Source: Pseudomonas baltica
GTDB taxonomy: Bacteria; Pseudomonadota; Gammaproteobacteria; Pseudomonadales; Pseudomonadaceae
Assembly: GCF_031880315.1 (NCBI RefSeq)
Contig: NZ_CP134771.1
Span: 4,894,501-4,958,500 of the forward strand
DNA: 64,000 nucleotides
Direction: 5' to 3'
The notes under the pieces were generated by a model. It ran no database searches. It worked only from the letters and a program-made list of their open reading frames with translations, and was not told where the DNA came from. The position numbers and the translations under genes were made by a program. Positions 56,990-64,000 of the stretch are shown here, in pieces (within the stretch, counting starts at the first letter, position 1; the number at the start of each line of letters is the position of its first letter).

Positions 56990-57574
56990 TCAGTCCTCGG
57001 ATGCAGGTTTGTCATGGAGGTAGCGGGACAGGTAGATACCTTGGCCCACCAGGAACAGCAGGGTCATGCCCAGGCTGCCGAATACCTTGAAGTCGACCCA
57101 GAAGCGCTCGAAGGTGAAGGCGACGAACAGATTGGCGGCGCCGCAGATGATGAAAAACACGATCCAGGCAATGTTCAGGCGCGTCCATACCGGCTCAGGC
57201 AGGGTCAGGGCATGGCCCATGACGCGCTTGATCAGCAGGCGGTCGCCGATGAAATGGCTGCCGGCAAACACCAGCGCGAAAATCCAGTTGACTGCCGGTG
57301 CCTTCCATTTGAGGAAGGTCTCGCTGTGGAAGGCCAGAGTCAGGCTGCCGAACACCAAACAGGCGATCAGCGTCAGCCACTGGCCCTTCTCGAGCTTGCG
57401 CTGCTTGAGGTACAGCGCGCCATAGACCACCACCGAGCTTGCGATCAGTACTTTGGTGGCGCTGTAGATATCACCCAGTTGCAGGCTGTAGCCGGCTACC
57501 TCAAGGGTGTGGGCCGGGACCTTATAGACGATGAAGAACAGCAGCAGCGGAATGAAGTCGATTAATTGTTTCAC
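56990..57574 (-). CDS. yciB: Septation/inner membrane protein YciB (IspZ)
   Basis: The 194-residue inner-membrane protein has five or six hydrophobic helices ('[13 protein letters not shown]', '[24 protein letters not shown]', '[19 protein letters not shown]'). It is the intracellular septation protein A/YciB family, involved in cell-envelope synthesis in E. coli. The start is GTG ([14 protein letters not shown]). Divergent from the PHP gene, with 69 bp between. Confidence 0.93.
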   Translation of the reverse strand: MKQLIDFIPLLLFFIVYKVPAHTLEVAGYSLQLGDIYSATKVLIASSVVVYGALYLKQRKLEKGQWLTLIACLVFGSLTLAFHSETFLKWKAPAVNWIFALVFAGSHFIGDRLLIKRVMGHALTLPEPVWTRLNIAWIVFFIICGAANLFVAFTFERFWVDFKVFGSLGMTLLFLVGQGIYLSRYLHDKPASED

Positions 57575-57643
57575 AGAAGGCAGCCAGAACCAGGATGTGG
57601 CGGCATAATAACAAACATCAATGACCGAGAAAGCGCGCCACCT

Positions 57644-58501
57644 ATGAATGTTGATCTGCACTGTCACAGCACTGCCTCCGATGGCGCCCTGGCGCCCGCT
57701 GCGGTGGTGGCCCGTGCCTTCGACAAGGGGGTGCGCTGCCTGGCGCTGACCGACCACGACACCCTCGAAGGGCTGGTCGAGGCCCGCGAGGCTGCCCGCA
57801 GCCTGGGCATGCAGTGGATCAGTGGGGTGGAAATGTCCTGCACCTGGGGCGGCGCGACCATTCACGTGCTGGGCTACGGCTTCTCCCTCGACTCGCCGCC
57901 GTTGGTCGCCGCCATCGACAAGCTCCACCATGGCCGCTGGCTGCGGGCTGAAGAGATCAGCCGCAAGTTGGCGCTCAAGGGCATGCCCGGGGCGATGGAA
58001 GGCGCGCGGGCCATCCAGCAAGCGCTGGGCGATAGTGGCAACGCGCCGGCACGCCCGCATTTCGCGGATTTTCTGATCCAGGCCGGTCACGTCAAGGATC
58101 GCGCCGAGGCGTTTCGCAAGTGGTTGGGGGCCGGCAAGCTGGGCGACGTCAAGCTGCACTGGCCGACGCTGGAAGATACCGTGGCGACCCTGCGTGAGGC
58201 CGGTGCCTGGGTCAGCCTGGCCCATCCGCTGAATTATGATTTCACCCGCAGCAAGCGTCGCCGGCTGATGGCCGAGTTCATTCAGGCCGGTGGTCATGCC
58301 ATCGAAGTGGTCAATGGCCTGCAACCGGCCGATCAGGTCGGGGTGTTGTCGATCCTGGCGCGGGAGTTCGGTCTGCTGGTCAGCGCTGGCAGTGATTTTC
58401 ACGCGCCGGATCAATGGGCCGAAATTGGTGTCTACCGACCAGTACCTGAAGACCTCCCACTGTTACTGGGGCGTTTCAAACATGAGCCACTTGTCGTCTG
58501 A
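57644..58501 (+). CDS. PHP-domain phosphoesterase (RnaAM/TrpH family)
   Basis: The 285-residue protein has the PHP metal-site motifs '[12 protein letters not shown]' at 3-14, '[11 protein letters not shown]', 'GVEMSCTW', and later 'SLAHPLNYD', 'EVVNG' and 'SAGSDFHAP'. The E. coli homologue YciV (RnaAM) is a 5'-3' exonuclease acting on short RNA and rRNA precursors. The ATG at 57644 starts MNVDLHCHS. It overlaps the next gene's region but stops 13 bp before the chosen start. Confidence 0.9.
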   Translation: MNVDLHCHSTASDGALAPAAVVARAFDKGVRCLALTDHDTLEGLVEAREAARSLGMQWISGVEMSCTWGGATIHVLGYGFSLDSPPLVAAIDKLHHGRWLRAEEISRKLALKGMPGAMEGARAIQQALGDSGNAPARPHFADFLIQAGHVKDRAEAFRKWLGAGKLGDVKLHWPTLEDTVATLREAGAWVSLAHPLNYDFTRSKRRRLMAEFIQAGGHAIEVVNGLQPADQVGVLSILAREFGLLVSAGSDFHAPDQWAEIGVYRPVPEDLPLLLGRFKHEPLVV

Positions 58502-58514
58502 CCAGGAAGAGCAC

Positions 58515-59144
58515 GTGAGCCAATTTTTCCAGATTCATCCGGAAAGTCCCCAATCGCGCCTGATAAAACAGGCTGCGGAGATCATCCGTCGCGGCGGCGT
58601 GGTGGTGTTCCCCACCGATTCCTCCTACGCCTTGGGCTGCCAGATCGGCGACAAGGCGGCGGTCGAGCGCGTGCGCCGCTTGCGCCAGCTCGATGACAAG
58701 CACAATTTCACCTTGATCTGCGCCGATCTCTCGCAATTGGGACTGTTCGCCAAAGTCGACACCGGTGCGTTTCGTCTGCTCAAGGCGCATACGCCCGGGC
58801 CTTATACGTTCATCCTCAACGCCACGCGGGAAGTGCCACGCCTGTTGATGCACCCCAAGCGCCGTACCATCGGCCTGCGGGTGCCCGAGCATCCCATCGC
58901 GCTGGCGCTGACCGAAGAACTGGGCGAGCCGCTGATGAGCGTCAGCCTGATCATGCCGGGTGAAACCGAGCCGATGAGTGACCCGTACGAAATGCGCCAG
59001 TTGCTCGAGAAGCACGTCGACCTGATTATCGACGGTGGTTTCGGCGGGGTGTCCGCGTCCACGGTGATCAACCTGGCGGGTGACGAGCCGCAAGTGGTAC
59101 GCGTGGGCTGTGGCGACCCGACCCCGTTCATGGTCGAGGCATGA
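58515..59144 (+). CDS. YciO/Sua5-family protein
   Basis: The 209-residue protein has the YrdC/Sua5 fold: 'RLIKQAAEIIRRGGVVVFPTDSSYALGCQ', 'RVRRLRQLDDKHNFTLICADLSQLG', 'GPYTFILNATREVPRLL', 'RRTIGLRVPEHPIALAL' and 'VSASTVINLAGDEPQVVRVG'. Sua5/TsaC makes threonylcarbamoyl-AMP for tRNA t6A; YciO is a slower paralogue. The GTG at 58515 (VSQFFQIHPES) follows GGAAGAG; an ATG at 58482 would add 11 residues. It overlaps scpA by 4 bp. Confidence 0.9.
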   Translation: MSQFFQIHPESPQSRLIKQAAEIIRRGGVVVFPTDSSYALGCQIGDKAAVERVRRLRQLDDKHNFTLICADLSQLGLFAKVDTGAFRLLKAHTPGPYTFILNATREVPRLLMHPKRRTIGLRVPEHPIALALTEELGEPLMSVSLIMPGETEPMSDPYEMRQLLEKHVDLIIDGGFGGVSASTVINLAGDEPQVVRVGCGDPTPFMVEA

Positions 59145-59965
59145 GCGATATCACCTCGGCGAGCACTGAATCGCTGACAGACATCCCCCAGCAGCTGCAA
59201 CTCGCGTTGGTCTACGGTCAGGCCGTCACCGAAATGCCGGTCGACCTGTACATCCCGCCCGACGCCCTGGAGGTCTTTCTCGAAGCCTTCGAAGGCCCCC
59301 TCGACCTGCTGCTCTACCTGATCCGCAAGCAGAACATCGACATCCTCGATATCCCGGTGGCCGAGATCACCCGCCAATACATGGGCTACGTCGAGCTGAT
59401 GCAGCACGTGCGCCTGGAGCTGGCGGCGGAATACCTGGTGATGGCCGCCATGCTGGCCGAGATCAAGTCGCGGATGCTGCTGCCGCGTTCCGCCGCTGTC
59501 GAAGAAGAAGAGGGCGACCCGCGTGCCGAGCTGATGCGGCGTTTGCTGGAGTACGAGCGCTTCAAAGCCGCCGCCGAAGGGATCGACACCCTCAGCCGCG
59601 TCGGTCGTGACATCATCGTGCCCAAGCTCGACGCCCCCGAAGCCAAGGCGCGCAAGCTGTTGCCAGAGGTCAGCCTCGAAGAAGTGCTGCTGTCCATGGC
59701 CGAAGTGCTGCGCCGCGGCGATCTGTTCGAAAGCCATCAGGTAAGCCGCGAAGCGCTGTCGACCCGCGAGCGGATGAGCGAAGTGCTCGAGCGCCTCAAG
59801 GGCGGTGGCTTCGTGCCGTTCGTCGCGCTGTTCACCGCAGAGGAAGGCAAGCTTGGGGTAGTGGTGACCTTTATGGCCATTCTCGAGCTGGTGAAGGAAT
59901 CGCTGATCGAACTCGTGCAGAATGAGCCTTTTGCCGCTATCCATGTCCGCGCGCGAGCCGAATAA
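59141..59965 (+). CDS. scpA: Segregation and condensation protein A
   Basis: The 274-residue kleisin links the SMC heads in the condensin complex. 'LEVFLEAFEGPLDLLLYLIRKQNIDILDIPVAEITRQYM' (about 46-84) is the signature; 'AAEYLVMAAMLAEIKSRMLLP' and a C-terminal winged helix follow. The first 45 residues are not conserved. The ATG at 59141 overlaps the upstream stop. scpB follows after 11 bp. Confidence 0.95.
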   Translation: MSDITSASTESLTDIPQQLQLALVYGQAVTEMPVDLYIPPDALEVFLEAFEGPLDLLLYLIRKQNIDILDIPVAEITRQYMGYVELMQHVRLELAAEYLVMAAMLAEIKSRMLLPRSAAVEEEEGDPRAELMRRLLEYERFKAAAEGIDTLSRVGRDIIVPKLDAPEAKARKLLPEVSLEEVLLSMAEVLRRGDLFESHQVSREALSTRERMSEVLERLKGGGFVPFVALFTAEEGKLGVVVTFMAILELVKESLIELVQNEPFAAIHVRARAE

Positions 59966-59976
59966 CGAGCACATGC

Positions 59977-61044
59977 ATGAACCTCAATGAACCCCGCGAA
60001 CTGGCCGCCCTGCTGGAAGCCTTTCTGCTTGCCTCGGGAAAGCCCCAGGGCCTTGACCGCCTGTACGAACTTTTCGAGGAAGGCGAGCGCCCCGAGCCGC
60101 CGGTATTCAAGAAAGCCCTCGACCTGCTGCGCAAGAGTTGCGACAACCGTGCGTTCGAGCTGGTCGAGGTTGCGTCCGGCTATCGGCTGCAGATTCGTGA
60201 GAAATACGCGCCCTGGGTCGGCCGCTTGTGGGAAGAACGCCCGCAGCGCTATTCCCGAGCGATGCTCGAAACCCTGGCGTTGATCGCCTATCGCCAGCCC
60301 ATCACCCGGGGCGAGATCGAAGACGTACGTGGCGTGGCGGTCAACAGCAACATCGTCAAGACCCTGCTCGAACGCGAGTGGATCCGCGTAGTGGGCTATC
60401 GCGATGTGCCCGGCAAACCGGCCATGTTCGCCACCACCAAGGCGTTCCTCGACCACTTCAACCTGAAGAATCTCGACGACCTGCCACCGCTGGCCGCGTT
60501 GCGCGAAATGGAGCCCGAGCCGCTGCCCGACGTCGAAGACGCCCCCGTTCCTGCACACTTGCAGGCCTTGGCCGATGCCAGCCTGGAGGATGAAGACGAG
60601 GCGGCGCCGCGGGATGAAACCAGTTTCCGCACCTTGTTGCTTGAGCTGGACGAGATGGAGCAGGGCCTCAAGACCGATTTCGATGATTTACGTGTGGAGG
60701 AGGTTCAGGCAAACCCTGACGAGCCAAACCCCGACGAGCCAAACCCTGAGGATTCAGGCGCTGAAGAACGGCGCGCAGACCAACCGGGCGCTGAAGAGCC
60801 AGGCCTGGCAGGAGCGCCTGGCGCCGACACGGATAACAACGTCGAGCCTGATCCGCCAGAAGTCCGCGCGCCGGTCAACGTGATCGGCGATTCCCCGGCG
60901 ATCTTCGCCGAGCATCGGGCCAGTGTCGCCGCCGCACGGGAAGCGCTCAAGGCGTTGTACCAGCAGACGCTTGAACGGTCGTCTGCCGACGAGGACGAGG
61001 ACGATCAGGATGAAGATGAACCGGACGATCCGGCCCGAGTCTGA
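59977..61044 (+). CDS. scpB: Segregation and condensation protein B
   Basis: The 355-residue protein binds ScpA in the SMC condensin. Two winged helices occupy about 1-180 ('LAALLEAFLLASGKPQGLDRLYELF', 'MLETLALIAYRQPITRGEIEDVRGVAVNSNIVKTLLEREWIRVVGYRDVPGKPAMFATTK'). The remaining half is an acidic, disordered tail with short 'DEPNP' repeats (about 246-263), not found in the shorter Firmicutes form. Other Pseudomonas ScpB proteins are also long. Confidence 0.94.
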   Translation: MNLNEPRELAALLEAFLLASGKPQGLDRLYELFEEGERPEPPVFKKALDLLRKSCDNRAFELVEVASGYRLQIREKYAPWVGRLWEERPQRYSRAMLETLALIAYRQPITRGEIEDVRGVAVNSNIVKTLLEREWIRVVGYRDVPGKPAMFATTKAFLDHFNLKNLDDLPPLAALREMEPEPLPDVEDAPVPAHLQALADASLEDEDEAAPRDETSFRTLLLELDEMEQGLKTDFDDLRVEEVQANPDEPNPDEPNPEDSGAEERRADQPGAEEPGLAGAPGADTDNNVEPDPPEVRAPVNVIGDSPAIFAEHRASVAAAREALKALYQQTLERSSADEDEDDQDEDEPDDPARV

Positions 61045-61050
61045 TACTGC

Positions 61051-61245
61051 ATGAACGCTAAAAATCCCTGTATCGACATCTGTAAATTCGACGAAAACGT
61101 CTGCATCGGCTGCGGGCGTACCAAAGCCGAGTGTAAAGGCTGGAAGAAAATGGAAAAGGACGAACGCCGCGAGGTGAACGAACTGTCCATAGCCCGTCTC
61201 AACGACATGAAGGCCACCGGCCAGCGGAAAAAAAAGAAACACTGA
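61051..61245 (+). CDS. DUF1289 family small Cys-rich protein
   Basis: The 64-residue protein has the pattern 'PCIDICKFDENVCIGCGRTKAECKGWKKM', with four or five Cys residues that could bind zinc or an Fe-S centre. DUF1289 proteins are widespread and of unknown function. It starts 7 bp after scpB and lies before rluB. Confidence 0.85.
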   Translation: MNAKNPCIDICKFDENVCIGCGRTKAECKGWKKMEKDERREVNELSIARLNDMKATGQRKKKKH

Positions 61246-61430
61246 CTATTTCCACTACGCTGGGATGCGTAGCGCCGCTCAAGCGCGTATGATTCGCGAC
61301 CTTTTGTGCTAAACCGCTTTCGTTTTTCACTGTGGGGCGGGCAAAGCCTGCTTGCACAGGTGCAGCGCACAAGACCATGATTTTTTGTTCGGGCACCTGC
61401 CCGAACTCGACCCACCGGGAGGTGCTTAAG

Positions 61431-62723
61431 ATGAGTGAACTCGATCAGCAAGATCAGGAAATCGGTCCAGCCGGCGAAAAACTGCAGAAAGTGCTGGCAC
61501 GCATCGGCGTAGGCTCACGCCGTGACGTCGAGGCCTGGATCGCCGCCGGCCGCATCAAGGTCAACGGCCGCGATGCCACCTTGGGCCTGCGCGTCGACCT
61601 GCACGACGCGATTACCGTCGACGGCAAGGTCATCAAGCGCGAAGAAGCGTCCGAGACCGTGCGTCGCGTGATCATCTACAACAAGCCCGACGGCGAAATC
61701 TGCACCCGTGACGACCCAGAAGGCCGTCCGACCGTGTTCGACCGCCTGCCGCGCCCGCGCGAGGGTCGCTGGATCAACGTCGGCCGTCTCGACATCAACA
61801 CCACCGGTTTGTTGATGTTCACCACTGACGGTGAGCTGGCCAACCGCCTGATGCACCCCAAGTTCGAGATGGACCGTGAATATGCGGTGCGTGTACGTGG
61901 CGAAGTCGACGAAGACATGCTGTTGCGCCTGAAGAACGGCGTGATCCTCGAAGACGGTCCTGCCCGTTTCACCGATATCCAGGAAGCACCGGGTGGCGAT
62001 GGTTTCAACCATTGGTATCACTGCGTGGTGATGGAAGGTCGCAACCGCGAAGTGCGTCGCTTGTGGGAATCTCAGGGCTTGATGGTCAGCCGCCTGAAAC
62101 GTGTACGTTTCGGCCCGGTGTTCCTCAATTCCGATTTGCCGATGGGGCGCTGGCGCGAACTGACTCAGTTCGAAGTCGATACGCTCAGCACCGAAGTCGG
62201 CCTGACGCCAGTCTTGCAGCCGACCGTCAGCACCAAGATCAAGGACAAGCTCGACCGTATGCAGCGCAAATCGTCGCGGCCGATGGGCCGTAGCGAGCGC
62301 GTGCGCCAGTTGCGTCCGGCACACGATGGGGCTGCACCTGCAGAGCGTCCGGCCCGCCAGCCTCGTGACGAGCAAGCCCGTGGTGGTGAAGCGCCGCGTG
62401 GTGAACGCGGGCGTACCGATGCGGGTCGTGGTGATGCCCCCCGTGGCGACCGTGCACGCAGCGAAGCTCCCCGTGGCGATCGCAGCCGCACTGACGCCCC
62501 TCGTGGCGACCGGGCTCGCACCGAGGCTCCGCGTGGTGAAAAACCCACCCGTGGTACCCCGGTTGCGGATCGTCCACGCGATACCACCAAGCGCCCTGCC
62601 AAGCCAGCGCCAAAGCGCCCCGGTGTCGGCCTGACCGACGCGCCGTCGGGCAAGCGCCGTGGCCCGGCCGCCGGTGATGGCCAGCGCCCAGGCTTCGGCC
62701 GCCGCAAGCCGAAACCCGAGTAA
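61431..62723 (+). CDS. rluB: 23S rRNA pseudouridine(2605) synthase RluB
   Basis: The 430-residue enzyme modifies uridine 2605 of 23S rRNA. The S4 domain is at about 16-75 ('EKLQKVLARIGVGSRRDVEAWIAAGRIKVNG'). The RsuA-type catalytic domain has Asp121 in 'GRLDINTTGLLM' and 'EGRNREVRRLWESQGL'. After about residue 300 the tail is Arg/Gly/Pro-rich with 'APRGDRAR.E' repeats (about 343-400), likely an RNA-binding extension as in other proteobacterial RluB. The ATG at 61431 has GGAGG 8 nt upstream; a longer frame from 61332 is rejected. Confidence 0.94.
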   Translation: MSELDQQDQEIGPAGEKLQKVLARIGVGSRRDVEAWIAAGRIKVNGRDATLGLRVDLHDAITVDGKVIKREEASETVRRVIIYNKPDGEICTRDDPEGRPTVFDRLPRPREGRWINVGRLDINTTGLLMFTTDGELANRLMHPKFEMDREYAVRVRGEVDEDMLLRLKNGVILEDGPARFTDIQEAPGGDGFNHWYHCVVMEGRNREVRRLWESQGLMVSRLKRVRFGPVFLNSDLPMGRWRELTQFEVDTLSTEVGLTPVLQPTVSTKIKDKLDRMQRKSSRPMGRSERVRQLRPAHDGAAPAERPARQPRDEQARGGEAPRGERGRTDAGRGDAPRGDRARSEAPRGDRSRTDAPRGDRARTEAPRGEKPTRGTPVADRPRDTTKRPAKPAPKRPGVGLTDAPSGKRRGPAAGDGQRPGFGRRKPKPE

Positions 62724-62740
62724 TCAGCGGGTGGCGATAA

Positions 62741-62771
62741 AAAACGCCAGCCTTAGCGCTGGCGTTTTTTT
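62741..62771 (+). terminator. Intrinsic terminator after rluB
   Basis: ACGCCAGC and GCTGGCGT pair around a short loop, followed by seven T residues. It closes the scpA-scpB-DUF1289-rluB run. Confidence 0.93.
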
Positions 62772-62831
62772 GCGCGCAGGTGGAACGCACTCCGAACTGT
62801 CTTCCTGAAGCGATCTGAGCCCCTGACCCCC

Positions 62832-63245
62832 ATGCTGGAAATCTCCAACAACGTCCACCTCCCCGATGCCGAGATCGAGCTGACGGCCATCCGCGCCCAG
62901 GGCGCTGGTGGTCAGAACGTCAACAAGGTCTCCAGCGCGGTGCACCTGCGCTTCGATATTCGCGCGTCATCATTGCCGGAGTTCTACAAGGAGCGCCTGC
63001 TGGCACTGCGTGATAGCCGCATCACCAGCGACGGGGTGATCGTTCTCAAGGCCCAGCAGTACCGCACGCAAGAGCAGAATCGCGCCGATGCGTTCGAGCG
63101 GCTGCGCGAGCTGATCCTGGGAGCCATCAAGGTGGAGAAGAAGCGTCGCCCGACCAAGCCCACGCTGGGCTCCAAGACCCGCCGCCTGGAGGGCAAGACC
63201 AAACGCGGGGCGATCAAGGCTGGCCGCGGGCGGGTGGATTTCTAG
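62832..63245 (+). CDS. arfB: Alternative ribosome-rescue factor ArfB (YaeJ)
   Basis: The 137-residue peptidyl-tRNA hydrolase frees ribosomes stalled at mRNA ends. The GGQ motif is Gly26-Gly27-Gln28 in '[21 protein letters not shown]'. The basic C-terminal tail ('[35 protein letters not shown]') is the part that enters the empty mRNA channel. Length is as in E. coli. It converges on and overlaps the MFS gene by 4 bp. Confidence 0.95.
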   Translation: MLEISNNVHLPDAEIELTAIRAQGAGGQNVNKVSSAVHLRFDIRASSLPEFYKERLLALRDSRITSDGVIVLKAQQYRTQEQNRADAFERLRELILGAIKVEKKRRPTKPTLGSKTRRLEGKTKRGAIKAGRGRVDF

Positions 63246-64000
63246 AGCGCGACGTCGGGATGGCGCGCCGCTTGTTGGCTTTGACGGAACAAACGCAGGC
63301 TTAGCACCATGCCGGCCAAGGCTGCCACTGCCGCGACCAGAAAGATCGCGGCGAAGCCGAAGCCACTGGCGACCGCACCCGCCACCGGGCCGGTGATGCC
63401 GAGGGACAAATCCACGAACAGCGAAAAGGCCCCTACGGCCGCACCACGACTGGAGGCAGGCACCAGGTTGACCGCCTCGACGCCTAGCGCCGGAAATACC
63501 AGCGAAAACCCGAAACCGCTCAACGCCGCGCCGGCCATGGCCAGTTCGGCGTTGGGCGCAAGCCACAGCAGCAATAGCCCCAACGTCTCGACGCTGAGGC
63601 AGGCAATGGCCACGCGAAAGCCGCCGATGCGGTTGATGAGGTTGCCGAACAACAGTCGCGCAAGGATGAAACTGCCGCCGAACAGGCTCAAGGACAGGGC
63701 GGCGTTATCCCAATGCTGCGAGCCGAAATACAGGGTGATGAAGGTCGCGATGGTACCGAAGCCCACGCCGCCCAAGGCCAGGCCGCAGCCATGGGGGAAG
63801 ACTTTCCAGAGTACGTGCATGAACGGCAGACGCTCGCCGACCACGATTGGCGCGGGTGGCCGATTCCATGCGAAGGCAATCCCCACGGCGGCCAGCACGA
63901 TAATGCTCATGCCCACGCTCCATAGCCCCAGATGCGAGGCCATGACCACACCCATTGGTGCACCGATGGCCAGCGCGCCGTAGTTGGCGATGCCGTTCCA
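63242..64000 (-). CDS. MFS transporter, YhhS/YfcJ (UPF0226) type (3' part)
   Basis: The 5' end lies beyond the right edge; the frame is open to base 64000, where it reads [20 protein letters not shown]. About 252 codons are present with six to eight membrane helices, for example '[20 protein letters not shown]', '[24 protein letters not shown]' and '[31 protein letters not shown]'. '[16 protein letters not shown]' is typical of YhhS/YfcJ-type transporters. Substrate unknown. Confidence 0.88.
   Translation of the reverse strand, partial: WNGIANYGALAIGAPMGVVMASHLGLWSVGMSIIVLAAVGIAFAWNRPPAPIVVGERLPFMHVLWKVFPHGCGLALGGVGFGTIATFITLYFGSQHWDNAALSLSLFGGSFILARLLFGNLINRIGGFRVAIACLSVETLGLLLLWLAPNAELAMAGAALSGFGFSLVFPALGVEAVNLVPASSRGAAVGAFSLFVDLSLGITGPVAGAVASGFGFAAIFLVAAVAALAGMVLSLRLFRQSQQAARHPDVAL

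Overview
The window is chromosomal DNA of a Pseudomonas that is not P. aeruginosa. This rests on high GC content, dense co-directional operons, protein families and gene order. The left third reproduces the exbD-lpxK-kdsB-murB / rne-rluC / yceD-rpmF-plsX-fabD-fabG-acpP-fabF-pabC-mltG-tmk-holB-pilZ-tatD block known from P. aeruginosa PAO1. REP-like palindromes of the 'GTGGGAGC...GCTCCCAC' type, common in fluorescent pseudomonads, sit between several genes. I see no rRNA, tRNA, CRISPR array, prophage, plasmid function or insertion sequence. Both ends cut genes: exbD on the left and an MFS transporter on the right.

Layout. 1-4.3 kb: envelope precursor operon (exbD, lpxK, a Trm112-like protein, kdsB, a low-Mr phosphatase, murB, a MobA/MocA-like nucleotidyltransferase), closed by a bidirectional terminator shared with rne. 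4.4-11.2 kb: rne (leftward, leader of nearly 700 nt) and the divergent rluC-HAD phosphatase-sppA operon. 11.3-22.2 kb: maf, then the ribosome/fatty-acid/cell-wall/replication run yceD to tatD. 22.2-24.6 kb: the sRNA RgsA on the minus strand, a TetR regulator, a lipoprotein and a DUF1285 protein. 24.7-29.8 kb: an EAL-CBS-GGDEF protein, the Prc periplasmic protease and a quinone oxidoreductase. 30-44 kb: a complete Lap adhesion module, with type I secretion genes lapE-lapB-lapC leftward, a compact LapA-type adhesin of 1839 aa rightward, and lapG-lapD leftward. 44-53 kb: a YecA-like protein, recQ, a MarR regulator, fimV with a coupled SelW-like protein, an AraC regulator and trkH. 53.2-57.6 kb: a nitroreductase and a Cpx-type envelope stress system (cpxR, cpxP-like, cpxA) downstream of yciB-yciI. 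57.6-64 kb: PHP phosphoesterase, YciO/Sua5, scpA-scpB, a DUF1289 protein, rluB, arfB and the partial MFS gene.

How the genes connect. Cyclic-di-GMP is a recurring theme. LapD is an enzymatically degenerate receptor that holds back the protease LapG. LapG would cut the adhesin at a TAAG site near its N terminus. A FleQ-box-like palindrome lies in the lapE/lapA divergent region, and an EAL-CBS-GGDEF enzyme and PilZ lie elsewhere in the window.

The most striking observation links two distant parts of the window. The RgsA sRNA (about 22271-22392, minus strand) is complementary over about 20 bp, with two single-nucleotide bulges, to the ribosome-binding region of acpP (15755-15775). RgsA is known to repress acpP in P. 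aeruginosa, so sRNA and target can both be read here. The other notable points are regulatory: very short or absent leaders predicted for yceD and rluC, and back-to-back rne/rluC promoters. I do not see a wholly novel multi-gene system; the Lap locus is a known system in an unusually small form.
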